The notes under the pieces were generated by a model that was given only the letters and a program-made list of their open reading frames with translations, made no database searches and was not told the DNA's origin. Positions 31,170 through 40,490 of a stretch of DNA of 52,319 bases are shown in pieces (the stretch's first letter is position 1; the number at the start of each line of letters is the position of its first letter). Location of the stretch: assembly GCF_006539945.1 (NCBI RefSeq), contig NZ_BJNZ01000034.1:1-52319 (forward strand), read 5' to 3'. Made by a program: the position numbers and the translations under genes. This DNA is from Cellulosimicrobium cellulans (GTDB lineage Bacteria; Actinomycetota; Actinomycetes; Actinomycetales; Cellulomonadaceae).

Positions 31170-33452
31170 GTGACCAGGACGGTCGACGAGCCGGAGCTGC
31201 TGGCGCCCGGCGAGGCTGTGGACCTCGACAACTGCGCGCGCGAGCCCATCCACGTGCCGGGCATGATCCAGCCGCGAGGCGTCCTGCTCGTCGTGCGCGA
31301 GTCGGACGGCGTGCTGCTCCAGGCGTCGGCCAACGTCGAGCGGCACCTGGGAACCCCTGCCGAGGAGCTCGCGAACCGCCCGCTCGCGGACGCGCTCGGC
31401 GCGGTCGCGGCGGGCCGGGTCCTCGACCACGCCGCGAACGTCGGCGACCTCGCCATGCGCAACCCCGTCACGCTGACGCTCGACCGCAGGGACGGGGCGC
31501 CCCTCGCCGTGGACGCCGTGCTCCACCGGCCCCCGCTGCCCGCGGACGGTCCGGGGACGGAGCCGGTGCTCGTCGTCGAGCTCGAGTCCGCGGCGGGCGC
31601 GCGCCCCCTGACGTTCCCCAACACGTACCTCGCCGTGCGGCACGCGCTGCGCGATCTCGAGCGTGCCGCGACCCTCGACGAGCTGTACGACGACGCGGCC
31701 CGGCACGTGCGCGAGCTCACCGGGTTCGACCGCGTGATGATCTATCGCTTCGACGACGCGTACAACGGCGAGGTGGTCGCCGAGGCACGCCGTGAGGACC
31801 TCAACGCGTTCCTCGGGCTCCACTACCCGGCGTCGGACATCCCGCCGCAGGCCCGCGCGCTGTACGAGAAGAACTGGATCCGCCTCATCGCGGACGTCGA
31901 CTACGAGCCGCAGCCGATCGTGCCGACCCTGCTGCCGACGACGGGGGCCCCGCTCGACCTCACGTACTCCACGCTGCGCAGCGTCTCGCCGATCCACCTC
32001 GAGTACCTGCGCAACATGGGCGTGCGCGCGTCGATGTCGATCTCGCTGCTGCGCGAGGGCAGGCTGTGGGGTCTCATCGCGTGCCACCACTACGCAGGTC
32101 CGCACGAGCCGCCGTACGAGGTGCGCACGGCCGCCGAGTTCCTCGGGTCGGCGCTCTCGGTCCGCCTCGTCGCGCAGGCAGAGGACGAGCGCGACGCCGA
32201 GGTGCGCCGCGCGGAGGGTGTCCTCGCCCACCTCGCCGCCGACAGCCGCGACGAGAGCGTCCCGATCGGCACCGCGCTCACCCGCTCGGGGTGGCTGCGG
32301 CGCCTCGTCCGGGCCGACGGCGCGGTCGTCGTCGCGGAGCGCGGCCTCATCAAGGTCGGCAACGTGCCCGACGAGGACGGGTGCCGCGCGCTCGTGGCCT
32401 GGGTGCTCGGTCACGACGAGGACCTCGTGGCGACCGAGGCGCTCGGCCGGGACGCGCCCGACGTCGCGGCGCTCGCGCCCGACGTCGCCGGGGTGCTGGG
32501 CCTCGTCCTGCCCGAGGGCCAGGTCGTCGTGTGGGTGCGCGACGAGGTGCTGCGGCACGTCGACTGGGGCGGCGACCCGTACAACAAGGCGATCGCGATG
32601 CGCGAGGGCGAGACGGTCCGCCTGAGCCCGCGCAAGTCGTTCCAGCGTTGGCGCGAGGTCGTGCGCGGCCAGAGCGCGCCGTGGACGTCGGACCAGAAGG
32701 ACGTCGCGACCTCGCTGCGCGGCCACCTCGTGGAGGCGCTCTACCTGCGCGGGCGCAAGGCCGTGCGGGCGACGGAGGAGCTCCAGCGCAGCCTCCTGCC
32801 GGCGCTCCTGCCCGACGTCCCGGGCTGGACCCTCCAGTCCCGCTACGAGTCCGCCGGCACCGGCCTGGTCGGTGGCGACTGGTACGACGCCCTCGTGCTC
32901 CCCTCGGGCCGGCTCGCGCTCGTCGTCGGCGACGTCACGGGGCACGGCCTCCAGGCGGCCGCGACGATGGGCCAGCTCGGCACGACGCTGCGCGCGGCGC
33001 TCGTGAGCACGGGATCGGCGGTCGACGCCGTGGCGCGGCTGGGCGAGGTCGCCCGCTGGACGCTGCCGGGCGAGGTCGCGACGCTCGCGGTCGCGCTGCT
33101 GGACCCGGCGAGCGGCGTCGTCGAGCACGTGTCGGTGGGCCACCCGCCCCTGCTCGTCGTCGGCCCCGACGGCAGCACCGCCTGGACCGAGAGCGCGAGC
33201 GTGCCGCCCCTCGGGCTCGTCGACCGGGTGCCGACCGCACGGCGCGTGCAGATACCGCGCGGGGGTGCGCTCGTGCTCTACAGCGACGGTCTGATCGAGC
33301 GGCGGGGAGAGTCGATCCGGGACGGCCTGGACCGGCTCGCGGCGGTCTTCTCGACGGGACCGGACGTGGACGTCGACGGCATCGTCACCGCGGCGCGCGA
33401 CCCGCGCTCCGCCGACGACGCGACGCTGCTCCTGGTGCGTCGCGACGCCTGA
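31170..33452 (+). CDS. bacteriophytochrome with C-terminal PP2C/SpoIIE phosphatase
   Basis: 760 residues. GTG 31170 has GGAGG 5 nt upstream. PAS domain (about 1-130) with the bilin-attachment Cys22 in DNCAREPIHVPGMIQPRGVL; GAF domain (about 145-315) with FLGLHYPASDIP, SPIHLEYLRNMGV and GLIACHH, the chromophore-pocket Asp and two His; PHY domain (about 325-505) with tongue motif SPRKSF. In place of the usual histidine kinase there is a SpoIIE/PP2C phosphatase (about 535-760): LVGGDWYDA, LVVGDVTGHG, LYSDGLIERRG and a final DDATLLLV, with metal-binding Asp residues in place. It should sense red/far-red light through biliverdin and dephosphorylate an anti-sigma-antagonist. The convergent genes encode just such a STAS protein and its kinase. 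A haem oxygenase is not in the window. Confidence 0.93.
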   Translation: MTRTVDEPELLAPGEAVDLDNCAREPIHVPGMIQPRGVLLVVRESDGVLLQASANVERHLGTPAEELANRPLADALGAVAAGRVLDHAANVGDLAMRNPVTLTLDRRDGAPLAVDAVLHRPPLPADGPGTEPVLVVELESAAGARPLTFPNTYLAVRHALRDLERAATLDELYDDAARHVRELTGFDRVMIYRFDDAYNGEVVAEARREDLNAFLGLHYPASDIPPQARALYEKNWIRLIADVDYEPQPIVPTLLPTTGAPLDLTYSTLRSVSPIHLEYLRNMGVRASMSISLLREGRLWGLIACHHYAGPHEPPYEVRTAAEFLGSALSVRLVAQAEDERDAEVRRAEGVLAHLAADSRDESVPIGTALTRSGWLRRLVRADGAVVVAERGLIKVGNVPDEDGCRALVAWVLGHDEDLVATEALGRDAPDVAALAPDVAGVLGLVLPEGQVVVWVRDEVLRHVDWGGDPYNKAIAMREGETVRLSPRKSFQRWREVVRGQSAPWTSDQKDVATSLRGHLVEALYLRGRKAVRATEELQRSLLPALLPDVPGWTLQSRYESAGTGLVGGDWYDALVLPSGRLALVVGDVTGHGLQAAATMGQLGTTLRAALVSTGSAVDAVARLGEVARWTLPGEVATLAVALLDPASGVVEHVSVGHPPLLVVGPDGSTAWTESASVPPLGLVDRVPTARRVQIPRGGALVLYSDGLIERRGESIRDGLDRLAAVFSTGPDVDVDGIVTAARDPRSADDATLLLVRRDA

Positions 33453-33475
33453 GGCGGTTCGCTCCGGGTCGGCGG

Positions 33476-33949
33476 TCAGCCGACGGGCAGCAGCGCGCTG
33501 CGCACCGAGGCCCCGGCACGGAAGACCGGGACGTCGAACCGCGCCCACACGTGCTTCTCGCCCGTGCCGGCCCGGCACCAGCCGACGGCCGTCGACGCCC
33601 GCTGCGCGAGCACGAGGCCGAACCCGCCGGCGCCCGGCGAGCGCCGTCCGGCGACCACCGGCGCGTCCGGCGAGTGGTCGACGACGTCGACGACGAGCTC
33701 GCGCCCGTCGCTGAGCAGCCGGACGCGCGTGGGCGGCAGGCCGTGGCGCAGGGCGTTGGTGGCGAGCTCGCTCGCGACGAGGACGACGCGCTCCGGCGTG
33801 GCCTCCAGCGCGCGGTCCGGCGGGAGCGGACCGCCGGTGAGCAGGCGGTGCAGGCCCTCGCGCAGCGTCGCGAGGTCGCCCAGGCCGCGCAGCGACCAGG
33901 AGCCGATCTCGACGAAGCCGACGGGGACCGCGGCGTGCTCGACGCTCAC
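33476..33949 (-). CDS. anti-sigma-factor-type serine kinase (RsbW-like HATPase)
   Basis: 157 residues from ATG 33949, overlapping the STAS stop (ATGA). A GHKL ATPase fold of the HATPase_c_2 class: N-box VASELATNALRHG, G1-type VVDHSPDAPV, G2 GAGGFGLVLAQR. The first 70 residues are a helical region (GLGDLATLREGLHRLL). Such proteins phosphorylate a STAS antagonist and hold a sigma factor. Cotranscribed with the STAS gene and facing the phytochrome-phosphatase, it would form the kinase part of a partner switch. The held partner, sigma or otherwise, is not evident here. Confidence 0.85.
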   Translation of the reverse strand: MSVEHAAVPVGFVEIGSWSLRGLGDLATLREGLHRLLTGGPLPPDRALEATPERVVLVASELATNALRHGLPPTRVRLLSDGRELVVDVVDHSPDAPVVAGRRSPGAGGFGLVLAQRASTAVGWCRAGTGEKHVWARFDVPVFRAGASVRSALLPVG

Positions 33950-34278
33950 GCGTCGTCCTCGCCGGTCGGGTCGTCCACGAGCTCGAAGAGGTCGACGACA
34001 CCGCTGAGCTCCAGCAGGTCGCGGACGCGGCGCGGGACGCGCTCCAGGACGGGCGCCCCCGAGCCCGCGGTCGCGGCGTGGTAGAGCAGCCGCAGGCCGC
34101 CCGAGTCCATGAAGGTCACGTCACCGAGGTCGACGTGGATGCGCTCGTTCGCGGACTGCGCGATCCGCAGCAGCTCGTCCTCGCGCCTGGCCTGGACCGC
34201 GGCGTCGATCTCGCCTCGCATGGTCCAGCGCGTGCCGCCGCTCGTCGTCAGGACATCGCCGCTCGTCGTCGGGGTCAC
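33946..34278 (-). CDS. STAS-domain anti-sigma-factor antagonist (RsbV-like)
   Basis: 110 residues, GTG 34278, with GAGGAGGAG a little upstream. A single STAS domain: TMRGEIDAAV strand, then RIHVDLGDVTFMDSGGLRLL. The DSGG motif places a Ser (about residue 60) at the phospho-site region, but Gly replaces the second Ser/Thr of the usual DSS/DST. The kinase gene follows with 4-nt overlap, and the convergent phytochrome carries the matching PP2C phosphatase, so phosphorylation here is likely reset by light. Confidence 0.88.
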   Translation of the reverse strand: MTPTTSGDVLTTSGGTRWTMRGEIDAAVQARREDELLRIAQSANERIHVDLGDVTFMDSGGLRLLYHAATAGSGAPVLERVPRRVRDLLELSGVVDLFELVDDPTGEDDA

Positions 34279-34388
34279 CGTGGTGCGCTCCTCCTCGTCC
34301 CGACACGGTGCCGGGCACCCGGGACACGGTACGCGGACCTGCCGACTCTCGCTCTGCGATCCGTCGCGTGGCGCGGATCTCTTCCGGT

Positions 34389-34422
34389 CGGACCCGGACC
34401 CGGACCCGGGCCCGGGCCCGGG
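34389..34422. repeat. hexanucleotide simple repeat
   Basis: Three GGACCC units followed by two GGGCCC units. It is self-complementary in part and lies between the STAS gene and the GH30 terminator. It may vary between strains; no function assigned. Confidence 0.6.
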
Positions 34423-34443
34423 TGCCGGTCCCGCCGGACGGCG

Positions 34444-34485
34444 ACGGGCCCGGACGACGTCGCGGACGACGTCGGCCGGGCCCGT
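34444..34485 (-). terminator. hairpin terminator of the GH30 gene
   Basis: ACGGGCCCGG (34444-34453) pairs perfectly with CCGGGCCCGT (34476-34485), 17 nt past the GH30 stop. Internal GACGTC copies can extend the structure. Confidence 0.6.
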
Positions 34486-34501
34486 GGCGGGGCCGGACGG
34501 C

Positions 34502-37500
34502 TCAGCAGGTGCGTGCGTCGAACGCCACCTCGACGGGCTCGAACCCGTCGACCGTCACGACGGCCGTCCCGGCGGGGACCGACGCCGCGCGCGACGCGAA
34601 CGACTGGTACGCGTTCGCGCCCGGGGCGACGCCCGTGAACGTCCGCGTGCCGTACGGCGTCGCGAGCGTCACGTCGAGCGGCGCGTCGCCGTCGTTCGTG
34701 GCGCGGACCGCGACGTAGACCTTGCCGGCCAGGCACCGCGTCTCGGCGACGGCCGTCACCGGCGCCGCGCCGGCGTCCGCCGTCCAGCGCAGCTCGTACG
34801 CCCGCTCCGTCCCGTCCTCGGCGGTGACGCGCACCGTCGTCGTCCCGGGCACGGCGTCGGCGGCCTCGACCGCGACGGTCGCGTACGGGTCGTGCGCGGC
34901 CGCCTCGACGACGGGCACCGTACCCGTGACCGGCACGTCGTACGCCGTCACCGCGGGGTCGAACCCGGCGAGCGGCTCGCCGTCCACGGTGATGCCCGAC
35001 GCCGTGGCGTCGGTCCCCGTGCCCGGCACCTTGGCGAGGACCTCGATCTCGGAGACGACCATGTGGGTGTTCGCCCGCGCCGTGAGGACGACGCGCACGG
35101 ACGACGTCCGCACGTCCGCCGGGATCTCGACGGCCGGCGCCGGGCCGTCGGGCGACGCGTCCACCGTGACGGGCGCGCCCACGTCGGTCCAGGTGCCGCC
35201 CACGAGGGCCTGGAGCCGGACGGACTGCGCCCAGCTCGCGCTGGACCCGTCCTTCCAGAACCGCGTCACGACGCCGGTGACGTCCCGGTCGGCCGGGAGC
35301 GTGACCGTGAGCGTGTCGGACGACCGCTTGGTGCCGGACACCCAGTTCGACCAGGCCTTGTCCGTGAGGTTGCCGTTGACGACGCCCCCGACGGCGTATC
35401 CCGGCTCGGTGAACGTCGCGCTCGCGGTCGTGCCCGTGGCGAGCGCGCCGTTGGCGGACGCGGCCTCGGTGACCTGGACGCGGACGGTGGCCGGGAGAGT
35501 GGCGCCCGACCCGGCGTCGGCCGTGCCCGTGAGCTCGACGACGCCGACGGCGTCGTACGCGCCCGCGGGGGCGTCGTCCCACACCACGGGGCGCTGGACC
35601 TCTGCACCGCCCGCGGCGACCGCGGTGACGGTCGCGGGCAGGGCCGGGGTGCCGCCCGCGTACGCCTTGGCGCGCGCGGGGAGCGTGGAGGTGAGCTCGT
35701 CGACGACGACGGTCGCCGTCGCGGCGACCTCGCCGCCGGTCGGGGTCCCCACGGTGCCCGGGACCTCGACGGTGCCCGCCTCGGCCCACGCGTCGTCGCC
35801 CGGGAGCTCCCAGGTCACGGGGAGCGCGCCGCGCGCCCCGTCGCGGTAGACGGGCGTGACCGTCGCGGGCAGCTCGGGCGCGGTGCCCGGCGTCGTGAAC
35901 GCCTGGACGGGCTCGGTGCCCAGGACCGTCTCGTCGACGATCCGCCAGCGCTGGTTCACGCCCGAGTTCGCGAGGTACGTGCCCACGGGGGACCCGTCGG
36001 CCGTCGCCTGGCCGCCGACCTCGAGGAGGGTCTTCGAGGACGCGTTGACGAGCGTGAAGGTGCCGTCACCGGTCGTCGAGAGGATCCACTGCGCCGCGAG
36101 CGGGGTGTCGGCGACGTCGGCGGGCGCGTCCTGGAGGACGGCGGACGTGTCGGCCGCGACGGCGAGCTGGCGGCCCGTGGCAGCGTTCGTCACGGCGTAG
36201 CGCGTGCGGTGCGTGCCGGAGCCCTCGGGGGCGCCGAGCGCGGTGAGCTCCCACGCCTGCTCCGCGACGGGCGCGTCGGTGCGGATCACGACGCCCGTGC
36301 CCGACGCCGACGGCGCGAGCGAGCGGTCCGCCTGCACGCCGTCGAGGCGGTACGCGTGACCGTCCTGGACGAGCGCGGCGTCGTCCGCGACGCCCGAGAC
36401 GCCGTCGACGACGAACGTCGTCACGGACTCGGCCGGCACGACGAGCGTCGCGCTCGGACCGTTCTCGTCCGTCTCGACGGCCACCGGCTCGCCCTCGACG
36501 AGGTAGCCGGCCGTGCTCGTGACCACGGGGGTGACGGTCGCATCGGACCCGACCGCACCGAACTTCGACAGGTCGAGCGTCACGGCGCGCCCGGCCTTCG
36601 TGGCGTTCACGTGCACGACCGTCGCGGACCCGCCGTCGGCGGACACCGCGGCCGTGCTGCTGGCGTCGTCCGAGCGGATCAGCGAGTCGCCCGGCTCGAT
36701 GTAGTGCGTGAAGTTCTGGGTCGCCCAGTACTTCGTGTTCGTGTAGATCGGGCACGTCTCGAGCGTGTCCTCGGCGGTGCAGTCGAACGGGATCTGGATC
36801 TCGCCCCAGTTCATGCCGTTCGCGCTCTCGCCGCCGGGCGCCATGTTCGCGTAGTCCTCGACCGGCTGCCAGAACACCCACGCGCTCGGCTCCAGCTCGC
36901 GCAGGTCGTCGACGATGTGCTGCGCGCTGCCGAGGCCGGACTCCATGGTCTCGAAGTCCTGGCCGGTCGAGCTCCAGTTGCCGCCGACCTCGCTCATCCA
37001 CAGCGGCTTGTCCTCGCCCTTGGCGATGTCGCGGACCGTCGTGCGCTGGCCCGTGCCGTAGGTGTGGACGTTGAGCTGCGACACCTGGTCGCGGACGGAC
37101 TGCGGGTACGCGTTCCAGTTGGTCGCGAACGTGCCGGGGTTGGTCTCGTCCATCGCCGAGATGACGGCGTCGGTCGAGGAGCCCTCGAGCGCGGCTGCGA
37201 GCGCCGGGACGACCTTCGCATGGAGCGCCGGGCCCATGTGGGCACCCTCCTGGCGACCCCCGGTCGGGTTGCCGTCGCTGCCGAGCTGGGTGCCCCAGTA
37301 GTTGGTGTTGGGCTCGTTGAACGGGTCGATCGTGTCGACCTCGATGCCGTGCGCGTCCTCGAGGCGCTCGGTCACGCCGACCATGTAGGCCGCGAAGTCG
37401 TCGATGCTCTCCGTCTTGAGCTGGTCCGCGGTCGAGCTGAAGCCGCCGGAGACGTACCCGCTCACGGTCATGAACCAGGGCGGGGAGTTGCTGAAGGTCT

Positions 37501-38101
37501 CCCAGTGCGTGACGTCGTCCTTGATGCGGTCGACCCACCAGCGCTGCGTCGCGTCGGCGTCGGGGTCCCAGTGGTCCGGGTTCTCGGGGTCCCACCAGTC
37601 GACGTCGGTGCGCGTCGTGCCCTCGGGCGCCTTCCACCAGCCGTCGACGGCGCCGCCGGCACGCAGGTAGTCCGGGACGTCGGGCGCGTTGCCGCCGCCG
37701 ACGTTGTAGCGCGCGATGTTGAGGTTGAGGCCCTCGTCGCCGAACACCATGTCTGCGAGCCGGTCGCGGATCTCGTCCGGGTAGCCGCCCGTGGCGTTGG
37801 CGAACCACACGAGGCTCGTGCCCCAGCCCTCGAACGGCGCGCCCGCGTACGACGGGTCGGGCGTCACGGTGACGCCCGCGGCGTCCGCCGCGGCGGGCGC
37901 CGTGCCGGTCGCGGCGACCGCGCCCAGGGGCGAGGCCTGCGCGGGCAGGGTCGCGAGCGCGCAGCCCGCGACGAGCGCCCCGGCCCCGAGGCCCGCGACG
38001 ACGCGGGCCCCCGTCCGGCGGGCGGCCGCGCCGCCCGGGCTCGTGCGGCGAGGACCGGGTGGTCCACCCCGCGTGGTCGTGTCGGTGTCGGTCGGGCTCA
38101 T
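34502..38101 (-). CDS. secreted GH30 glycosidase, endo-beta-1,6-galactanase-like, multidomain
   Basis: 1199 residues. ATG 38101 follows AAGGAGGTG; an upstream GTG at 38146 is poorer. A signal peptide ends near residue 56 (LPAQA). The GH30 (beta/alpha)8 barrel plus side sandwich spans about 75-570, with acid/base Glu263 in DPFNEPNTNYW and nucleophile Glu371 in LWMSEVGG. PFEGWGTSLVWFANATGGYP and SNSPPWFMTVSGYVSGGF fit the beta-1,6-galactanase branch. Then come a ricin-type lectin (about 580-720), two bacterial Ig-like repeats (about 730-880), an F5/8-type sandwich (about 890-1010), a cadherin-like repeat and a C-terminal Cys-pair module shared with the DUF1080 protein. It likely cuts beta-1,6-galactan side chains of arabinogalactan proteins outside the cell. 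Its stop is followed by a hairpin and its start by a 21-bp repeat array. Confidence 0.9.
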   Translation of the reverse strand: MSPTDTDTTTRGGPPGPRRTSPGGAAARRTGARVVAGLGAGALVAGCALATLPAQASPLGAVAATGTAPAAADAAGVTVTPDPSYAGAPFEGWGTSLVWFANATGGYPDEIRDRLADMVFGDEGLNLNIARYNVGGGNAPDVPDYLRAGGAVDGWWKAPEGTTRTDVDWWDPENPDHWDPDADATQRWWVDRIKDDVTHWETFSNSPPWFMTVSGYVSGGFSSTADQLKTESIDDFAAYMVGVTERLEDAHGIEVDTIDPFNEPNTNYWGTQLGSDGNPTGGRQEGAHMGPALHAKVVPALAAALEGSSTDAVISAMDETNPGTFATNWNAYPQSVRDQVSQLNVHTYGTGQRTTVRDIAKGEDKPLWMSEVGGNWSSTGQDFETMESGLGSAQHIVDDLRELEPSAWVFWQPVEDYANMAPGGESANGMNWGEIQIPFDCTAEDTLETCPIYTNTKYWATQNFTHYIEPGDSLIRSDDASSTAAVSADGGSATVVHVNATKAGRAVTLDLSKFGAVGSDATVTPVVTSTAGYLVEGEPVAVETDENGPSATLVVPAESVTTFVVDGVSGVADDAALVQDGHAYRLDGVQADRSLAPSASGTGVVIRTDAPVAEQAWELTALGAPEGSGTHRTRYAVTNAATGRQLAVAADTSAVLQDAPADVADTPLAAQWILSTTGDGTFTLVNASSKTLLEVGGQATADGSPVGTYLANSGVNQRWRIVDETVLGTEPVQAFTTPGTAPELPATVTPVYRDGARGALPVTWELPGDDAWAEAGTVEVPGTVGTPTGGEVAATATVVVDELTSTLPARAKAYAGGTPALPATVTAVAAGGAEVQRPVVWDDAPAGAYDAVGVVELTGTADAGSGATLPATVRVQVTEAASANGALATGTTASATFTEPGYAVGGVVNGNLTDKAWSNWVSGTKRSSDTLTVTLPADRDVTGVVTRFWKDGSSASWAQSVRLQALVGGTWTDVGAPVTVDASPDGPAPAVEIPADVRTSSVRVVLTARANTHMVVSEIEVLAKVPGTGTDATASGITVDGEPLAGFDPAVTAYDVPVTGTVPVVEAAAHDPYATVAVEAADAVPGTTTVRVTAEDGTERAYELRWTADAGAAPVTAVAETRCLAGKVYVAVRATNDGDAPLDVTLATPYGTRTFTGVAPGANAYQSFASRAASVPAGTAVVTVDGFEPVEVAFDARTC

Positions 38102-38182
38102 CCCTGAGCCACCTCCTTCGCGTCGCTGCGAACCGGCGGGGTGCACCGGGTGCGGGTCGTTCCCGCGGGGGATCTGTCTGCC

Positions 38183-38281
38183 GAGGTAGAGGCGCGGTTT
38201 CGCGAGGTAGAGGCGTGGTCATGACCTGGCCTCTACCTCGGCCTACCTGGCCTCTACCTCGGCCTACCTGGCCTCTACCTC
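38183..38281. repeat. 21-bp repeat element, copy 2 (palindromic arrangement)
   Basis: Two plus-oriented units (38183, 38204) and then three minus-oriented units with CTACCTC at 38233, 38254 and 38275. The central head-to-head pair forms a 17-bp hairpin with two mismatches. The outermost minus unit supplies the AGG TAG that ends the GH42 gene. The tail found in the other two copies is absent. Confidence 0.85.
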
Positions 38282-40431
38282 GGCGGGGCGGGGTCCGACG
38301 GGCGGCGGACGACGGCGACGCCGCGCGGCTCGAGCAGGAGCGCGCCGGCCGCGTCGCTCTCGTCTGTGCCCGACGGCGCGAGGCGGCGGCCCGCGAGGAC
38401 CTCGCCCGCGACGTCGGGCACCTCGACCGGGCGCGCCGTGCGGTTGACGAGGAACCAGAAGTCGTCGGTCCCGTCGGTGCGCACCGCGAGCTCGACGTCG
38501 CCGCGGACGGCGGCGGGCAGCTCGCTGCGCACGCCCGCGTCGTCGAGCAGGCGCGAGAGCACCGGGACGAGGCCGAGGCGGCCGAACCGGGTGGAGACGT
38601 ACGCGGCGGAGCCCGCGCTGTCACCGGACCGGACGGTGCGTCGTGTCACCGCGGCGCGCCCGGCCTGCTCGCCGGTCTTGTACCAGCCCAGCACCTCGAC
38701 GTCCGGGTCGACGACGTCGACCGGCTCGGTCCACAGGGTTCCCTCGAGCTGCTCGCCGGCAAGCTCGACCGTCGCGCTCTCGCCGTCCAGCAGCGGGGCG
38801 AACTCCTCGACGCGGATGCCGAGCAGGTCGCGGAGCGCACCCGGGTAGCCGCCGAGCCACGCGTGGTCGTCCTGGTCGACGACGCCGGAGAAGTAGGTCG
38901 TCACGAGGTGACCGCCGCCCTCGACGAACGCCGTGAGACGGTCGCGCAGGTCGGTCGGGACGACGTGCAGCACGGGCGCCACGACGACGTCGTACCCCGC
39001 GAGGTCCGTGGCCGTCGGCACGACGTCGGCGCGCACGCCGAGCGCGAGGAACGCCGAGTACCAGTCGAGCGCCTCCTGGCGGTAGCGCAGCCGGTCCGTG
39101 GGGTGGGAGTCGAGCTCGCTCGTCCACCACGAGTCCCAGTCGAAGACGATCGCGGCGCGCGCGGGCTTCTGCTCGCTGCCCGCGACGGGCGCGAGGTCGC
39201 GCAGCGTCGCGCCGAGCGCGACGACGTCGCGGAAGAGGCGCGAGTGCTCGCCCGCGTGGGGGAGCATGCCGGAGTGGTACTTCTCGGCGCCCGCTGCGGA
39301 CTGGCGCCACTGGAAGTAGCAGACCGCGTCGGCGCCGTGCGCGACGTGCGTGAGCGAGTCGCGCGCGAGCTCGCCCGGCTTCTTCGCGACGTTGACGGGC
39401 TGCCAGTTCACCGCGCTCGTCGAGTGCTCCATGAGGAACCACGGCTTGTGCCGGGCGATGCCGCCCGTGAGGTTCGCGGAGAACGACAGCTCGTCCAGGG
39501 CCTGCGGCCCGGGGAGCACGTAGTGGTCGTTGGAGACGAAGTCGAGCTCGTCCGCCCAGGCGGCGTAGTCCATGCCCTTCGTCTCGCCCATGACCATGAA
39601 GTTCGTCGTCACGGGGACGTCCGGCGTCATGCGGCGCAGGATCTGGGCCTCCGCGCGCAGGTACTGCCGCAGCGCGTCGGACGAGAAGCGCTTGAAGTCG
39701 AGCTGCTGCGTCGGGTTCGGGTGCGACGCCGCGAGGCGCGGCGGGAGGAGCTGCTCCCACGCGCTGTACCGCTGCGACCAGAACGCCGTGCCCCACGCGT
39801 CGTTCAGCGCGTCGAGGGTCGTGTAGCGCTCGCGCAGCCACGCCCGGAAGGCCGCGGCGGCGTCGTCGGAGAAGTCGTCGACGTTGTGGCAGCCCAGCTC
39901 GTTGGAGACGTGCCAGGCGACGAGCGCCGGGTGGTCCCCGTACCGCTCGGCCATGCGCTCCACGAGGTGCAGCGCGTGCGACCGGAAGATCGGCGACGTC
40001 GGGCGCCACTGCTGGCGCGCGCCGGGCCACAGCGTCTCGCCCGTGCGCGTCTGCGGCAGGATCTCGGGGTGCTTCGTCGTGAGCCACGGCGGCGGCGAGG
40101 CCGTCGCCGTCGCGAGGTCGACGGTGATGCCGTTCGCGTGGAGCAGGTCCATGATCTCGTCGAGCCACGCGAAGTCCCACGTGTGCTCCGTCGGCTGGAT
40201 CCGCGCCCACGAGAAGATCGCGAGCGAGACCACCGTGACGCCCGCCTCGCGCATGAGGCGCACGTCCTCGTCCCAGACCTCGCGCGGCCACTGGTCCGGG
40301 TTGTAGTCCGCGCCGTAGGACAGGCCCGACGGCGCGTACGCGTCGGTCGCTCCGACGACCGCGGCCGTCGTGCCCGGCGGCGTGTGCGGCCCGGGACGGC
40401 GCAGCCAGCGGAACGGGGTGGGGGTGGACAT
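38275..40431 (-). CDS. GH42 beta-galactosidase
   Basis: 718 residues from ATG 40431, no signal peptide, so cytoplasmic. The catalytic barrel starts SYGADYNPDQWP. Acid/base Glu178 lies in AWHVSNELGCHN and nucleophile Glu335 in WFLMEHSTSA; the trimerisation domain (about 415-620) and C-terminal sandwich follow. GH42 enzymes hydrolyse beta-1,3/1,4/1,6-galactosides. With a secreted beta-1,6-galactanase on one side and an importer on the other, it should release galactose from imported galacto-oligosaccharides. The last codons, PAPPR then TAG, fall inside a repeat unit. A strong hairpin separates it from the upstream binding-protein gene. Confidence 0.95.
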   Translation of the reverse strand: MSTPTPFRWLRRPGPHTPPGTTAAVVGATDAYAPSGLSYGADYNPDQWPREVWDEDVRLMREAGVTVVSLAIFSWARIQPTEHTWDFAWLDEIMDLLHANGITVDLATATASPPPWLTTKHPEILPQTRTGETLWPGARQQWRPTSPIFRSHALHLVERMAERYGDHPALVAWHVSNELGCHNVDDFSDDAAAAFRAWLRERYTTLDALNDAWGTAFWSQRYSAWEQLLPPRLAASHPNPTQQLDFKRFSSDALRQYLRAEAQILRRMTPDVPVTTNFMVMGETKGMDYAAWADELDFVSNDHYVLPGPQALDELSFSANLTGGIARHKPWFLMEHSTSAVNWQPVNVAKKPGELARDSLTHVAHGADAVCYFQWRQSAAGAEKYHSGMLPHAGEHSRLFRDVVALGATLRDLAPVAGSEQKPARAAIVFDWDSWWTSELDSHPTDRLRYRQEALDWYSAFLALGVRADVVPTATDLAGYDVVVAPVLHVVPTDLRDRLTAFVEGGGHLVTTYFSGVVDQDDHAWLGGYPGALRDLLGIRVEEFAPLLDGESATVELAGEQLEGTLWTEPVDVVDPDVEVLGWYKTGEQAGRAAVTRRTVRSGDSAGSAAYVSTRFGRLGLVPVLSRLLDDAGVRSELPAAVRGDVELAVRTDGTDDFWFLVNRTARPVEVPDVAGEVLAGRRLAPSGTDESDAAGALLLEPRGVAVVRRPSDPAPPR

Positions 40432-40490
40432 GCAGGCTCCTCAGATGCTCGCAGAGCGGTGGGCGGCGCGGTGCGCCGCCGGTGGGGGGG

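Noticed and set aside
34109-38107. 1332-codon plus-strand frame opposite the GH30 gene
   Set aside because: Low-complexity Arg/Val/Gly/Asp composition; the minus strand encodes a full GH30 protein with signal peptide and catalytic residues.
40462-40480. GGCGGCGC hairpin as a riboswitch or RNA gene
   Set aside because: A simple 8-bp stem in an intergenic gap; no conserved RNA motif seen. Treated as part of the terminator region.
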